Of a stretch of DNA of 64,000 bases, positions 44,533-56,777 are shown piece after piece. The notes under the pieces were generated by a model. That model made no database searches, was not told the DNA's origin, and saw nothing but the letters and a program-made list of their open reading frames with translations. This DNA is from Cornus controversa. Taxonomy: Eukaryota > Streptophyta > Magnoliopsida > Cornales > Cornaceae. The position numbers were made by a program, and so were the translations under genes. Location: assembly GCA_026545225.1 (NCBI GenBank), contig CM048853.1, positions 50,083,755 through 50,147,754 of the forward strand, written 5' to 3'. Numbering within the stretch: position 1 is the stretch's first letter; every line of letters begins with the position of its first letter.

Positions 44533-45819
44533 ATGAAGAACAAAGACGAAATGGCCACTGATCAAGAAATGATCAACACAGAGAGAGGAGAATCCTCAGA
44601 TCCCCAAGAAGAAGAAGATCATGACAATGATCTGCAGCTTACTCTTTCTTTATCTTTTCCTCCCACTGCACCACCACCGGAGAAACATCCACCACAACCC
44701 CTGCAAGAAGAAGAAGATCGGGACAATGATCTGCAGCTTACTCTTCCTTTATTTCCTCCCACTGCTCCACCTCCTCCACCACCACCACCAAGGCTGCAAC
44801 AACAACCAGTACCTACATCCTTAACATCACCACCACCATCACCACCACCGGAGAAACATCCACCACAACCCCTGCAAGAAGAAGAAGATCATGACAATGA
44901 TCTGCAGCTTACTCTTCCTTTATTTCCTCCCACTGCTCCACCTCCTCCACCACCACCACAAAGGCTGCAACAACAACCAGTACCCACATCCTTAACACCA
45001 CCACCAGCAGAGAAACATCCACCACAACCCCTGCAAGAAGAAGAAGAAGATCATGACAATGACCTGCAGCTTACTCGTCCTTTATTTCCTCCCACTGCTC
45101 CACCTCCTCCACCACCACCACCAAGGCAGCAACAACAACCAGTACCTACATCCTTAACACCACCACCACCGCCATCACCACCATCACCAGTACGTCTGCC
45201 ACTGCCTACACCATCAGGTTTACCTTTGAGCCACATGCAGTACCAGTCTCCTGCACTCATGCCCACTGCAGCTCCACCGCCATCACCGCCTCCCAATCCC
45301 CTCCATGAAGGGGAGAGCGACACCGTCCCGGCACCATTTCCGTGGGCCACCACTCGCCCAGCCACCTTCCACAGTGTTGAGACTCTTGCACATAGAGGAA
45401 TCCGTACCATCACCGGAAATGTCAAATGCAGGCAATGCTATATAGTCTATGAAATTGAATATGATCTTTTAGACAAGTTCAGAGAAGTGGCACAGTTTTT
45501 GATTGAAAATAAAGGCACCATGTCCATCGACAAGCGAGTTCCAAAAGAATTGTTGAATCCTGTTCTTCCAACGTGCAGGTTCTGTCAAGCACAGGGCAAT
45601 TGGGTCAAACCCGTGATTGCAGCGAAGAAGGAGGAGATCAATTGGCTGTTTTTGCTTCTGGGTCAGATGCTTGCATGTTGTACACGCAAACAGTTGAAGT
45701 ACTGCTGCAAACACACCAAGAATCTTCGAGCAGGACCTTCCAAGAGTGTGCTTCTTTATTTCAGTTATTTTGGGCTCTGCAAACAGCTCGATCCCTGCGG
45801 CGGTTTTAGTCTTAAATGA
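44533..45819 (+). CDS. DUF7086-like protein, copy E (428 aa)
   Basis: Single exon with ATG at 44533 (MKNKDEMATDQEMINTERGE); the longer frame upstream is GT/AT microsatellite. The N-terminal half has four acidic modules: the first reads DLQLTLSLSFPPT, the next two DLQLTLPLFPPT, and the last DLQLTRPLFPPT, so the EAR core is lost in the fourth. Modules two to four are direct DNA repeats (see 44680-45165). A long Pro-rich linker precedes the C-terminal domain, which starts DTVPAPFPWATTRPATFHSV and has CxxC pairs CRQC and CRFC, INWLFLLLGQMLACCTR and LGLCKQLDPCGGF. It is the most diverged copy in the domain (LLYFSYFG) and lacks the basic NRKRK stretch. Function is unknown. Confidence 0.82.
   Translation: MKNKDEMATDQEMINTERGESSDPQEEEDHDNDLQLTLSLSFPPTAPPPEKHPPQPLQEEEDRDNDLQLTLPLFPPTAPPPPPPPPRLQQQPVPTSLTSPPPSPPPEKHPPQPLQEEEDHDNDLQLTLPLFPPTAPPPPPPPQRLQQQPVPTSLTPPPAEKHPPQPLQEEEEDHDNDLQLTRPLFPPTAPPPPPPPPRQQQQPVPTSLTPPPPPSPPSPVRLPLPTPSGLPLSHMQYQSPALMPTAAPPPSPPPNPLHEGESDTVPAPFPWATTRPATFHSVETLAHRGIRTITGNVKCRQCYIVYEIEYDLLDKFREVAQFLIENKGTMSIDKRVPKELLNPVLPTCRFCQAQGNWVKPVIAAKKEEINWLFLLLGQMLACCTRKQLKYCCKHTKNLRAGPSKSVLLYFSYFGLCKQLDPCGGFSLK
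44680..45165 (+). repeat. in-frame tandem repeat inside copy E
   Basis: The block beginning gagaaacatccaccacaacc starts at 44680, 44851 and 45010 (periods 171 and 159 bp, both divisible by three). Each carries the acidic run, LQLT core, FPPTAPPPPPP and RLQQQPVPTSL. Coding potential is kept in every copy. Confidence 0.88.
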
Positions 45820-47610
45820 CGAAGAAGATTCATGATATACAGAAATATTGTTGGTTTTAATGCTTAAGTGAAGAAGAAGATTCATGATATATAAAAATAA
45901 ATATTGTTGTTACTTGAAGTTGCACAGTGATGTATAATATCTGTGTAAATTGAATGCAGTTTAAATGTATGGTACCTTTTGATTGTCCCCAGGTGTTTAA
46001 TGAAAATTTCTATTCATTACTCATCTATATATGAATTTAATTACAAAATATTCTCTCTCTCTCTATACATGTATATATATCATGTATATAATCACCTCCA
46101 TATATGGACTCCACCCGCTCCACCACCGGAGCCTCAGCCACTATAACCACCACCAACCAACACTCCAACAAGCCAAATAGATACACACACACTCATAAAT
46201 GTATATATACGCTACACACTGTATATACACACTCAAAATAGAATACCCATCACTTGTAACAAAAATAATTTTAACAGTTTGAAACCAAAAAAACTAATGA
46301 ACAAACAAAAATGAGCTTTGAAACCGTAGTATGAGGTTCATAACGCAGCATTCCCTGTCTTTTCCTTTAAAGGCCCAAATACCGACTTCAAATTGCCCAT
46401 TTTTCAACTGAATTGAGCAGTGTGCTGAAATTGTGTCAAACATAACTCATCCTACTACAGTGATTTTTACTCGATTTTCCAAGATAATGTCAAATTGTCA
46501 ATTCATAGTTCATAAAGACAAATATATAGATAAAATCCAAAAAAAATCTTAGATTATACACATCAAGCCGTTCAAAAATTATAAACATCAATCCGAAGGC
46601 TTTTCAAGGTTACATAGGATCATAAATGCCAAAATTCCAACACGACCAAGTAGGGTAAAAACCTTTCCTAGTTGACATACAATCTGTATAAATTCATTGA
46701 ATGTTAAAGATGATACATTAACTGAAAAGTTACCACTCATATTGTATAAAAGATCTAGAGTGGAAGAGAAGCCCTAGTTTAGATAGCAACAGTTGTTCGA
46801 GAAATTGATTCCAAAAAAATGGGGGGATTAGATAGAGCATCACTAACTGAAAAGTTACCACTCATATTGTATGGACATCTAGAGAGGAAGAGAAGCCCGA
46901 GTTTAGATAGCAACAGTTCTCCGAGAAATTGATTCCAAAACAATGGGGTATTAAAAAGAGTATCACTGGAAAAGCAAAGAAAATCAATGACACCAACAAA
47001 TATTGTTACTATAAAAAACAACCACAAGCAACGAATGTAAAACCAACAGTTTATGAAAGTCAGATTTCTTTTGGCTAAAAAATCTATCAAAAGAGTGTGG
47101 ATCAAGACAAATGTTGTATGTAATTGGAATTCAGTTTTTCCCTTCATAAGAACCAATATTGTCTTCCAGTACGTCTGGTTTATCTAAGTTCCTTGCCTAG
47201 AAGCACGAAGTACAGCCCTACATGTCTATGCGTTTAGAGTGCCTTCTATGCATCATGCCATTTGACAACACATGTTGGTCTACAAAATATTTATCAAAGA
47301 ACACCAGAAAGAAAGCAAATGTATCCAATGCCTTTCAAGTAATAAAAACTTGAATTATAATTTCTCTTTCTAGATTGTGTCCACCACTGGCTACTTTTTT
47401 GTAACATAAAGAGAGATGCAGCAGTCTCTGTACATATTCTGGTTAGCAGTGCACAGTAAGAAAACTAAATTAAAAGAAATACCTAAAAACAATGAGAACA
47501 TAAAGTGGACTACTAAAACTCAATAACACAGCATATGAAACCTCAGTGTCTGAAAGTAAAAGTTACCCATGATCTAATAGTTCTTAAGAAATACTCTGCT
47601 GATCAACCAA
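45820..47610. other. intergenic between copy E and OBE4 (tail to tail)
   Basis: No gene. 46465-46545 shares words with 35760-35830 (flank of copy B), so the duplication extends this far. A direct duplication lies at 46720-46967. The last few hundred bases before 47611 are the probable 3' UTR of OBE4. Confidence 0.55.
46720..46967. repeat. two-copy 124-bp direct repeat
   Basis: aactgaaaagttaccactca starts at 46720 and again at 46844. Both copies continue through tctagag(t/a)ggaagagaagccc and gagaaattgattccaaaa with few differences. Confidence 0.9.
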
Positions 47611-50600
47611 TCACATGGTGAGGTTTCGTTTCGTAGCTTCCATTTTCAACAAAAGATCTTTAATATCTGCTTCCATCCTCATCTTCATATTGAAGTATTC
47701 ACGATGAGCTCTTTCTAGAACCTGTAGTTCTTCAAATTTTTGTTTCCGCATTTCTTCAGCCTCGGCCAATCGCAGTTTTGTGATCCGACTTGCATACTCT
47801 TCCTCGATTTTTTCATTCTTGGCAATAGTGATGCGTTTCAGGCCTTCAGCTTCTCTTCTTGCATCATCAGCACGTGTCTGGAACATTCTAGCCTCTGCAT
47901 GTTTTATTCTCACAATGCTCTCTAATTCATCAAAAATGGGTTCCTTTTGAGTGTTCCTTTGCAAATCTGAGATCACATTGCATTTATCTTTCAGGCCATG
48001 ATCAAAGCTAGGAAGTAAACCACCAGCTTTTTCCAACTGAGGAGCCTTTTCCAAATAAACAGATTTTAGCCATAAAGCTTCTTGGCTGGGCCCAGCAATC
48101 CCATTATTCCCTTCTCCATGATTCTTGATGGATAGCTCCTTTCCAGACACAATGGGAGTGTTGCTAGACTTGAAGGAATCACTTCCTGCAAACACATGGA
48201 GAGATGCAAATAGCAACCTTTCAGTTAGATTGCAGATCCAATAAGACCAAGTGTATAGCTGTAATTACAGTCCCACTGGAGCACTTCAAGAATAGCAGAT
48301 GATACAACAATAGTAGCAAAACACTTGCCATTTGCCAGACTAACGAATGGTTAGAAATCAACAGAACACAAAATATATATATTATTAGAACCATATTTAT
48401 ATTAAGCAAACAAATGTGTAATAATAATTATCAAAACAACATATGCAAATATCATTTAAAAGAAATAGCAGATACAAAACAACCATCTTAAAAACCAGTG
48501 GCTATGCTGTGATAATCACTTCGAAATGCAATAATAACCAATATTATCGTTAAAAATCAGACTAAAAACAGGTTGGCTCCCGCCACTGCTGGGTCTGGGG
48601 AGGGACAGATGTATGCAGCCTTACCTCCACATGCGGCGAGGCTGCTTCCTTAAAGACTCAAAAATATATGTACACAAGACTGATGACTGCCAAATTGAAA
48701 TTACTTTTCCATGGAAAGCGATACAAAAGAAGCTTGATAAGATACAGAAATACAGAGGAATACAAGATGGTTGAGATGCATATACTTAATACATTTAATG
48801 GAAAGCAATAACACATAAAGGAGTGAAGTTTCCATAATTTAAATGCAAGAGATTCCATCTTCCTATTATTTATTAATCTTTTAGCTCCATAATAGTCCAT
48901 ACATAACAGGGTTTAACAAACACAAGATAGTTCTTTGTTATGTACAACACTTACCAGTAAGGAAACCCATGATGCGATATTGAACCTCATGAAGGTCAGA
49001 CTTATTTGCCAATCTCGACAACAATTGAACAGTGATGTCATGCAGTCGTTTCCCTCTCACATCCTCACTGGCACAAAAAATCTTTCTGACATACTCAAGT
49101 TCCTTGGAAAGAGTTTCGGCTGTCCAATCCTTTGCAAAATTTTGAAAAACTTCCTTCACAAAACCAAACATCTCAGACGGATGATCACAGGCTACACAGT
49201 GGAACTGCATCTCTGTTGTTCCCTGAGCCCCAGTTGCACTACGACCATTTCTAATATATGACTCACGTAATGCACAATCCGCATGGCACCAATGAAGGCA
49301 TACATCACAACCAACCCAACTACATGTATTAGATGCCAAGTCAAACTTTGAACATACAAGACACATACAAGCACTGCAGAAACCATTCTTCTGGACACAA
49401 ACCTTGCAATCACATTCATCCACAGGCAAAAGATTCCGACAAGTGAGATTTCTGCATCTTAAGTTCAGGTAGATCTCTGCCAAATTTGAAGTTGATATGT
49501 CATAATTTCTTTGAAGGTATTCCTGAAGGCCGGTTTTCAGAGCCACCAAGATTTCTAATTGAGCTCGATGGGACTTCAATAGCATCTCCAAGGTAATGTC
49601 AGCCCTGTTTCGCAATGCTTTCTGAAATGCACATAGTTGCCACTGTTTTCCTGCACTCAGAATGATGTCTCGGACAGCCTCCTTTAAACATGCTACAGAT
49701 TCTCCTGTCATTTCGTTAAATCTCCTAGCCATTACATGTAGTGGTTCAGAAACAATCATGGTGATGTAATGGTCAACAAAATCAGCTCCACCCATCAAAG
49801 GTTGCCCTTTTCCATCCTGGTTACTGCTCTTGTATAAACTACCACCATTTTTCTCTCGCATGACCCGCTTCTTGTCTTTGCTAAATTCTGATCCAGTTTC
49901 ATGAGACCCAACACTCTGCGAAGGGGATCTAACATCATTCTGGAGCCTCGACTGTGTTCCTGATAACTGTTTATGAACACTTAACTGCCGATCCAGTTCA
50001 ACATGTATTCTTGAACTTCCTTCTGCAACTCTAATATGCTGTCCAAGCGCAGCTTGACCATTTGAAATACCTTGTGATGCTTGAGATTGATGATATACGC
50101 CATTTCCGTTGCATGATATCCTTTGATACATCGAAACTTCTTTGTTTTTATGTTCATTTGAAGACTGACCTTGCCAATCCACTCCCTGAAATATGGGGCG
50201 ACTACCAACTGAATGTTCATAGTTATCAAATGAATTCTGTGTTAAGGAACAGCTTTGGTTGTGGGTAAAGTTCTGAGAACCTGAAAAAGACATCGAAGCA
50301 GCAAATCCATCAGAGTTTGTACGAAATGTGCTAGGAAACGACTGAACACTCCTCCCATGGCTAGGGGAACCAGGAGGTTGCACCATATTTTGGGAACCAA
50401 TGGGTAACAAAACATTCGGTAAGCTAAGAGAAAGTTCAAGTGGTTCGAGTGCCAAGTTTTCATTTCTAGGCTTAGAACCACCAGATGAATCTGCTTTCTC
50501 CAGCTTTCTAACAGGGTCAGTGAAGAACAACTCAAATCCCCTGGTACTGGGTCCTTCCATCTCATTATCCCTGTAAGTTAACAGACCTCCTGATTCTCTT

Positions 50601-51901
50601 TCAGTCTTCACACCATCTTCTGCAGAATCAGTGACATTAGAAGGCAAAACAACCACATTTTTTCCTTTGTCCTTGAAAGTTTGGGTTATTTCCTCCGTTA
50701 CAAGTGATAAAACAACTTCAGATGCTCGATCTTCCTCTGCGACTCCCTTACTAGGTTCAGTTAAATCCATATCCTCTGCCTTGACACCAACATCTATATC
50801 CTTGTCTTCCTCTTCCAAACGCGGCAACTTCTCAGCAAATATATCCTTGCTTTCTTCCTCCTCATGATTGCTATTTTCCCCGGCACTCTCTTCAACTTTG
50901 CCACCTTCATCATCAGCTGCAGTTCCAATTACATCTCCGCCGCCGCTTGTCTCATGGATTAAATTGCCCTGACAATCTGGTATACAGTTGACTTCCTTAA
51001 CATCTTGACCAGGTTCCAAGGATCCATCTTTCGGTTTTTCCACACAAGCACTATTTTTATTTGGCTCTATATTTTCTTCCGACAAGGATTTTGACCCATC
51101 CTCTAAAAGTTTGTTCCCATCCCGATGCTCACTCTCAACCTCCTTCTGATCAGAGGTCAAACCGACAGAAGCTTGATCTGCAGCTACAGGCTCAACTTCA
51201 AGAACAGGTTCAGGATCAGGTTCTAGCTCCCCTTCTTCCATTTCACTGGCATTGCCACTCTCTACCTGCAAATCTTCACTCTTCTTCACTTCAACACTCT
51301 TCGATTGCTCGCTTCCAGAGTCCTTCGACCAAGCAGGTGATTTTGCATCTCTCAGTCCTTGCGGAGACCTCACTTTCCCAATATCATCTGACGCCACTCT
51401 ACTTCCTCTAACAAAATCGCTCACAGTCCTGGTACCTTCATCAACATCTTTTCCTCCAAATCTCCGCCACGACGAAACACTCCCCTCTCGCCGTGGCCGG
51501 TCCCTCTCTGATCTAAACCCTTTTGGAAATTCCCTCCTTGGTCCAATAAAGCTCTCCGTCCGATGTATCCGATCTCCACCATATCCACCACGTGGTGAAG
51601 AGCTCAGAATCCCCCGGTCACTGACATCCCTGTACCGATCATAACTCTTTCTTCTATCATAGTTGTCCACATCATAATCCGGTCGCTTCCGAACTGGTCT
51701 AGAACTCTCACGATCATCTTCTAACCGATCATACCGAGAAGATGAAGATGACAAGCCCTTTCTTCCATTTTCAGACTTGTAATAGCTTCGATAGGACAGA
51801 GACCTACTTAAATTCGAATCTTCATCCCTTCTTCCCCAATCTCTAGAAACACCTTTATCTCCAAATGAATCAAGATCATCACTTGACCTCAACCTCTTCA
51901 T
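47611..51901 (-). CDS. OBE4: OBERON-type PHD finger protein (OBE4/TITANIA2-like)
   Basis: Nuclear PHD protein of the OBERON/TITANIA family, needed in Arabidopsis for meristem and root development. There are two coding exons, 51901-48955 and 48185-47611, joined in phase 1 (LTG|SDS), 1173 residues. The ATG at 51901 (MKRLRSSDDLDSFGDKG) is the family start. Order: an Arg/Ser-rich N-terminus, a long acidic region (about 200-480), and low-complexity Ser/Gln/Asn stretches. Then comes the Oberon PHD region around residues 870-960 (CKVCVQKNGFCSACMCLVC, CSWVGCDVCLHWCHADC, FHCVAC), and a C-terminal coiled coil in exon 2 (EARMFQTRADDARREAEGLK; EEYASRITKLRLAEAEEMRK). The length fits OBE4 better than OBE1, OBE2 or OBE3, as I remember those. 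The first exon is unusually long (2.9 kb). A 5' UTR intron is likely (51987-52451). Confidence 0.9.
48568..48656 (+). mobile_element. SINE-like fragment in the OBE4 intron
   Basis: The run ggttggctcccgcc, gctgggtctggggagggaca, tgtatgcagccttacc and gaggctgcttcc resembles the conserved 5' part of a widespread plant tRNA-derived SINE type. No 3' end is seen. The family is from memory and not checked. Confidence 0.5.
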
Positions 51902-51986
51902 GCTTGATAAACAAAATCGGCCAGATATGACCAAAAACAGATCATCAAACTAAACTGGAACTTGATATTGCAGTTCTTAACTTAAT

Positions 51987-52451
51987 CTGCAAAAATACCC
52001 ATATCACAAACCATTAAAAAAACAGCATCACCTCCTGATCACAATGGCTTGATTTAATCGCATATAAAACAGCATACATTACCAATAATACACAACCAAA
52101 CACAGGCTAAACAACTTCAAACCCCAGATTTCCAACTCTCCAACTGAAGCAAGAGAAACACTGGTCACTGATCGCAATCTTCCCAAAAGTATTAACCAAC
52201 AACAGATCATCAAACAATGATTGACCTCAAAACCCTAGATTCCAGATGAATCAAAATCATCACCACCAACACCTACAGATCGGAATAACTCCATATCCAG
52301 TTCACAAAGTACAGCACAATCAAGCTATATATACGGCAACAAAAAAAGGACGAGCTTTGAAACCCCAACTTTACTTGAAGAATTAGGTACAAAAATTGAA
52401 ACTACCAAAATACAAAGAACTCTGATTTGAAAGACAAAAAGAAGACTTTAC
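51987..52451 (-). other. probable 5' UTR intron of OBE4
   Basis: On the minus strand the donor CTG|GTAAAG lies at 52451 and the acceptor TTTTGCAG|ATTAAG at 51987. The spliced leader would join GA-repeat-containing exon sequence above 52452 to the 85 bp before the ATG. There is no coding evidence either way. Confidence 0.5.
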
Positions 52452-52576
52452 CAGAGGCAAAGGTAAGAGTAATTGACCGGAGCTGTCGGAGAAGCTCGTC
52501 GGTGTATAAGCGGCGGATATTTTCCGGCGAGCGATTGAAGCAAATGCCGCCGGGTCGTGGTTTTCCTTTCTAGCGC

Positions 52577-52608
<32 letters not shown>

Positions 52609-53749
52609 TTGTATTTACTAGGAAAAAAGTTAAGGTTTTTCTTTCAGTCAACGCAGTTTTAACTACTGATTGAGGATAGAGAAAGAGACTTGAATACGCA
52701 AGCGGGGCGTAGAACGCACGGATGGTCCAGCTTGGGGAAGGAAGAAAAGGTGAGACTGTTGTGTATTGCGCTTCAGGCGTAGGTTAGCATACAAGAATCG
52801 TCAACTATGTTTCAAAATCTACGTCAGATTTGAAAAGGAGTCAAGGATTGAGGCCGCCCTTTCATCTCTTTTCTATCGAAGAAAGGAAAAGGAAAAAGAA
52901 AAGAATTTCCTTATAATTTAAGGGGAAAAAAAGTGTCCAAAAAATATATTATTTTCTTCTCTCTTTTTGTTTGTTATCATTATTTATCGTACTCTTTTGA
53001 ACATTTATTATGTTATAAGTCTTGTTTTGAAATTTAAATTTTTTAATAGACTTGTCTTTCTTTTTTTGTCTTCCGTCCATATTTAAATTGATGAAAATTT
53101 GTAAAAAAATAAGAATGATTCATTAATTATCTTTTCTCTTCCCTCTCTATCTCATCTCTACCGAATAGAAAAAATTTGAATATATTAACAGCAATTAAGA
53201 CTTTTTATTAAATATATTATATTAATATCTTTGTTACAGTAAAAAATTATCTCAATATAGAAGCTTTACAATAGCATAAATCAAGAAGAAAAAAAAATAA
53301 ATTACAAAAGTAAAGGGAGATGAATTTTTAACTTTCTTTATTTGTGATTGGTAAATCTTTTGGCCTCTGATTCTCCTCTTTTTATTTTTTTTGGTATAAT
53401 TAAGATAAATTAATTGACCTCCCCGAGAGAGAGAGAGAGAGATTTAAATCTTTGGCCTCTGAATGTTTATAATATTATTTCTAGCCTTTAAAATGTGTGA
53501 TGACAATAAAAGATTATTTCGAATATGAGAATAAATCAATAAAATTACAACTTCAGTTAATGTCAGCACAATGACACAACAGATCAAATAATGTTAGATT
53601 TACTTCTTCCATTCAGAAATTCTTATCTCCTTTTTTAGGATTCCACACTTTTTAAAATTCAAAAATTAGCAATATTTTAAGAAATATACAATTTTTTACA
53701 TTTGACTTTTTAAAAAGAGATACGGATTTTGGGATACCTAAAAGTGAAA

Positions 53750-53789
<40 letters not shown>

Positions 53790-55262
53790 CATTTAAATTT
53801 GATATAATAAAACAAAAAATTTAATCTAAAAAGAGTTAAAAAATCAATCATATAAATTAAAACGTCTTTATATATCTATTATTCAAAATAATTTTATTTA
53901 ACTATCGGGTAGATACTAGATAGAGTCGTATGCACAGGCATATAGCGTGTGTATAACACACACTCCATCCTATGCGGATTGGGAGTTGGGACTTTGTGTG
54001 TACTCCATCCTATAAAGTATAAACTATGACTTCGTGCTGAAAGAAGATTGGCTGAAGAGTCAAGCGTAGAAAAGCAAGTGTAGTAGTGCGCTACATTTAA
54101 CTATTACCTTAACCAGTTCTCGCTTAATGAATGCTGAGACTGCAGTGCATCGTCATAAAGAAGCAACCATCCTACTCGTTCATGTACACACAACGATATT
54201 ACTCGCCATCACAATTCCACAATTTTTAGATTAATAATTTAATATTATTTATAAAAAATTAAAAAAAAAAAGAGTTTAAAACCACTTGGAAAGTGTAGAC
54301 ATGTTTGGTTTAGTTTTCTAAGAATTATTTTGGGTTATCATTTTTTATAAAAAATCTATTTTGAAGAATTTTCTCTTATTTCAAAATCGCCACAAGCCCT
54401 ACACGTTGACTCTGCGGTGTATTTTTCGCCGACAAATAATAATTCTTTAACGAAAACCTTGAAAGAGCAAAAGGATTCTGGACCATTGGATCAACAAAAG
54501 TAGGACCCGAGTGAGTATTACTCTGATCCAATGAACGAAGAGCTCTTCGATTTTTGATTTCTGACTTCAACATATACTACAATTGAGGGGGTAGTACAGT
54601 AATTAATTGGTGCAGATATATGTTGTGATTTGAAAATTATAACAAGATTTCTAATTGAAGAGAGCCAGAGCAGTCCACTGACAAATGGATCGAGTAAAAA
54701 AAATTATTATTATTAATTGACAATATTCTCTTAAAAAAAATTACACCGTATTAATTCACGACATTCTCTCATCCAACTTAAAAATTGACTGATATGAAAA
54801 ATTTTAATATAAAAAAAGAAATCACTTTCTACGTAAATGTGAATATGTGATATAAAAAGATAATGGTAAAATTTACAAAGATGACATATAAAAGAGATTC
54901 ACTTTCTATATAAATGTGATATAAAAGAAGAATCGTAAAATTTGCAAAAATAAGATGAAATATAAAAAGAGATTCACTTTCTATATAAATGCGATGTAAA
55001 AAGAGAATCGTGAAATTTGTAAAAATAATATATAGAAAGAAAGACTTTATATAAATGTGATATAGAAATAAAAGAACCGTAAAATTTACAAATATGAGAT
55101 ATAAAAAGAGATTCACTTCTATATAAATGTGATATAAAAAAAAATTTGTGAAATTTGCAAAAATAAGATACAGAAAGAAATACTTTATATAAAGAGAAGT
55201 GTAAAATTTGCAAACCTCACAATCAATGTACAGAGTCAATGACCATTATTTTACTTCAAACT
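52452..55262. other. OBE4 upstream region and AT-rich spacer
   Basis: A (ga)n run at 52574-52602 lies in the probable OBE4 5' UTR or core promoter. A second GA run lies at 53426-53442 and an (at)n run at 53757-53787. 54835-55200 is an irregular tandem repeat of 60-80 bp (gattcactttctatataaat, gtgatataaaaagagaatcg, gtaaaatttgcaaaaataag). No gene is seen. Confidence 0.5.
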
Positions 55263-55481
55263 GTGTCGGTATAAATTTTTAACTAACAACAAAGAAGAGT
55301 GCATTCACGTGAGAGTGTCGGTATAAATTTTTAACTAACAACAAAGAAGAGTGCATTCACGTGAGAGTGTCGGTATAAATTTTTAACTAGCAACAAAGAA
55401 GAGTGCATTCACGTGAGACTGTGAGAGTGTCGGTATAACTTTTTAACTAACAACAAAGAAGAGTGCATTCACGTGAGAGTA
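55263..55481. repeat. 52-bp minisatellite, four copies
   Basis: Units begin gtgtcggtataa at 55263, 55315, 55367 and 55427 (periods 52, 52 and 60) and end gagtgcattcacgtgaga. The copies are almost identical. The third carries an 8-bp internal extension (ctgtgaga). Confidence 0.92.
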
Positions 55482-55807
55482 TTTTTCGTGAGGACTGTTC
55501 GGCTAGGCACACAGTATCCTAATCTCATTTGCTTGATTTTACAGCAGTATATATAGTTATACAGGTTATATATATTATTATATAAATACATATTATACAA
55601 CATTTTAGTTTAATAAGTAAAATACAATTATTATTTATTAGCACAGCAGTCAAACTAGAGGTCACAGTTTTGAGTATTTTCAAGCTGTAGTTTAAACTGA
55701 ATCTGTTACAAGGGTTTTAAGTTTCAACAGAGAATAAATCCCATCTTCCCTGATCATCCTAAACAAAGGAGCCATATAAATTCCATATGAATGGAACGGG
55801 TGAATTA

Positions 55808-56094
55808 GGATCCTCTCCGATGTACATTTGGGTCCAGTGCCCTCCAAATACATTTAAATCAACAATGCAACACTTACACAACAATATTAATCGAGAATGC
55901 AACAAAAATGTAAATCGATTTTTTGGTTTTGCAGTGTTGCAAATCGATGTAATATATTGCATCCTCGATTAAAATGTTTGACACAAGTGTTACACTGTTG
56001 TTGCATCAGTATTGCTTTGTTGACGTAGTGTGTTGCATTGTTGATTTAAGTGCATTGGATGACACTGGACCGCAAAGTATACAGGAGAGAATCC
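55808..56094. mobile_element. short TIR element (MITE)
   Basis: The left end ggatcctctccgatgtac and the right end, in reverse ggattctctcctgtatac, are inverted. The arms continue through ggtccagtg and taaatcaacaatgcaacac. The element is 287 bp with no coding capacity. Confidence 0.7.
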
Positions 56095-56777
56095 GGATAC
56101 CTACTTGTTTCTCAGCCATATGAAAGACATGAATTGTTATGACAGGCTCGCTATTAACCAAACACAGGACTAGAGCTGTCACAAAAAACTGGGATGACAC
56201 AAATACTATTATGAAGATAAAATCAATTAATAATGTAATTCAGCAAACCGGGAAATGGATCAAGTAAATGAAACAGGAAGAATTCCTTTTTGAAGTTATG
56301 TCGAACATGAGCAGTTCAAATTGAAAATGGAAGGGGGAGGAATAAGCAAAAAGATCCGCTAGCAAGATCTATAGATATGGCGGCAATAAACCTAAAGATT
56401 TTTGTGATTTTGCCTCATCGTGGTGATCAGAGGACACCTCCGATCATCATCATCCTCATTGCCTCTATCCCAAACGAATGGGATAAAGGCAAGGACACCT
56501 CTGATCATTCACCTCTATTGTGATACGTTCCTTCAGAGTCATATGAACAATGGGATCAGTCTGCTAGCTAGACTGGAGCATTAAGATTCTCTTCATAGAC
56601 ATACAAACTAAGCACAGTTTAGGATCAAGTCAAGAAATTAATGAGTATTACATCTATATTTGGCAAACATGGTTTACATTCATGACAAGCAATCAAGAGT
56701 TATGCTTAGCTATAATCTCAAATTATTGGCTAATAAATAAAATTTACTGAACATGCCTGTTTACTCCGTACCTTACT

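Noticed and set aside
46100..46175. Proline-coding-like sequence (ccaccggagcctcag, ccaccaccaaccaac)
   Set aside because: It looks like a sixth DUF7086 fragment at first, but no frame continues and no domain residues are present.
52448..52651. Minus-strand 67-aa frame above OBE4
   Set aside because: It lies over a GA microsatellite and the probable 5' UTR splice donor. Its Ser-Leu run is repeat-derived.
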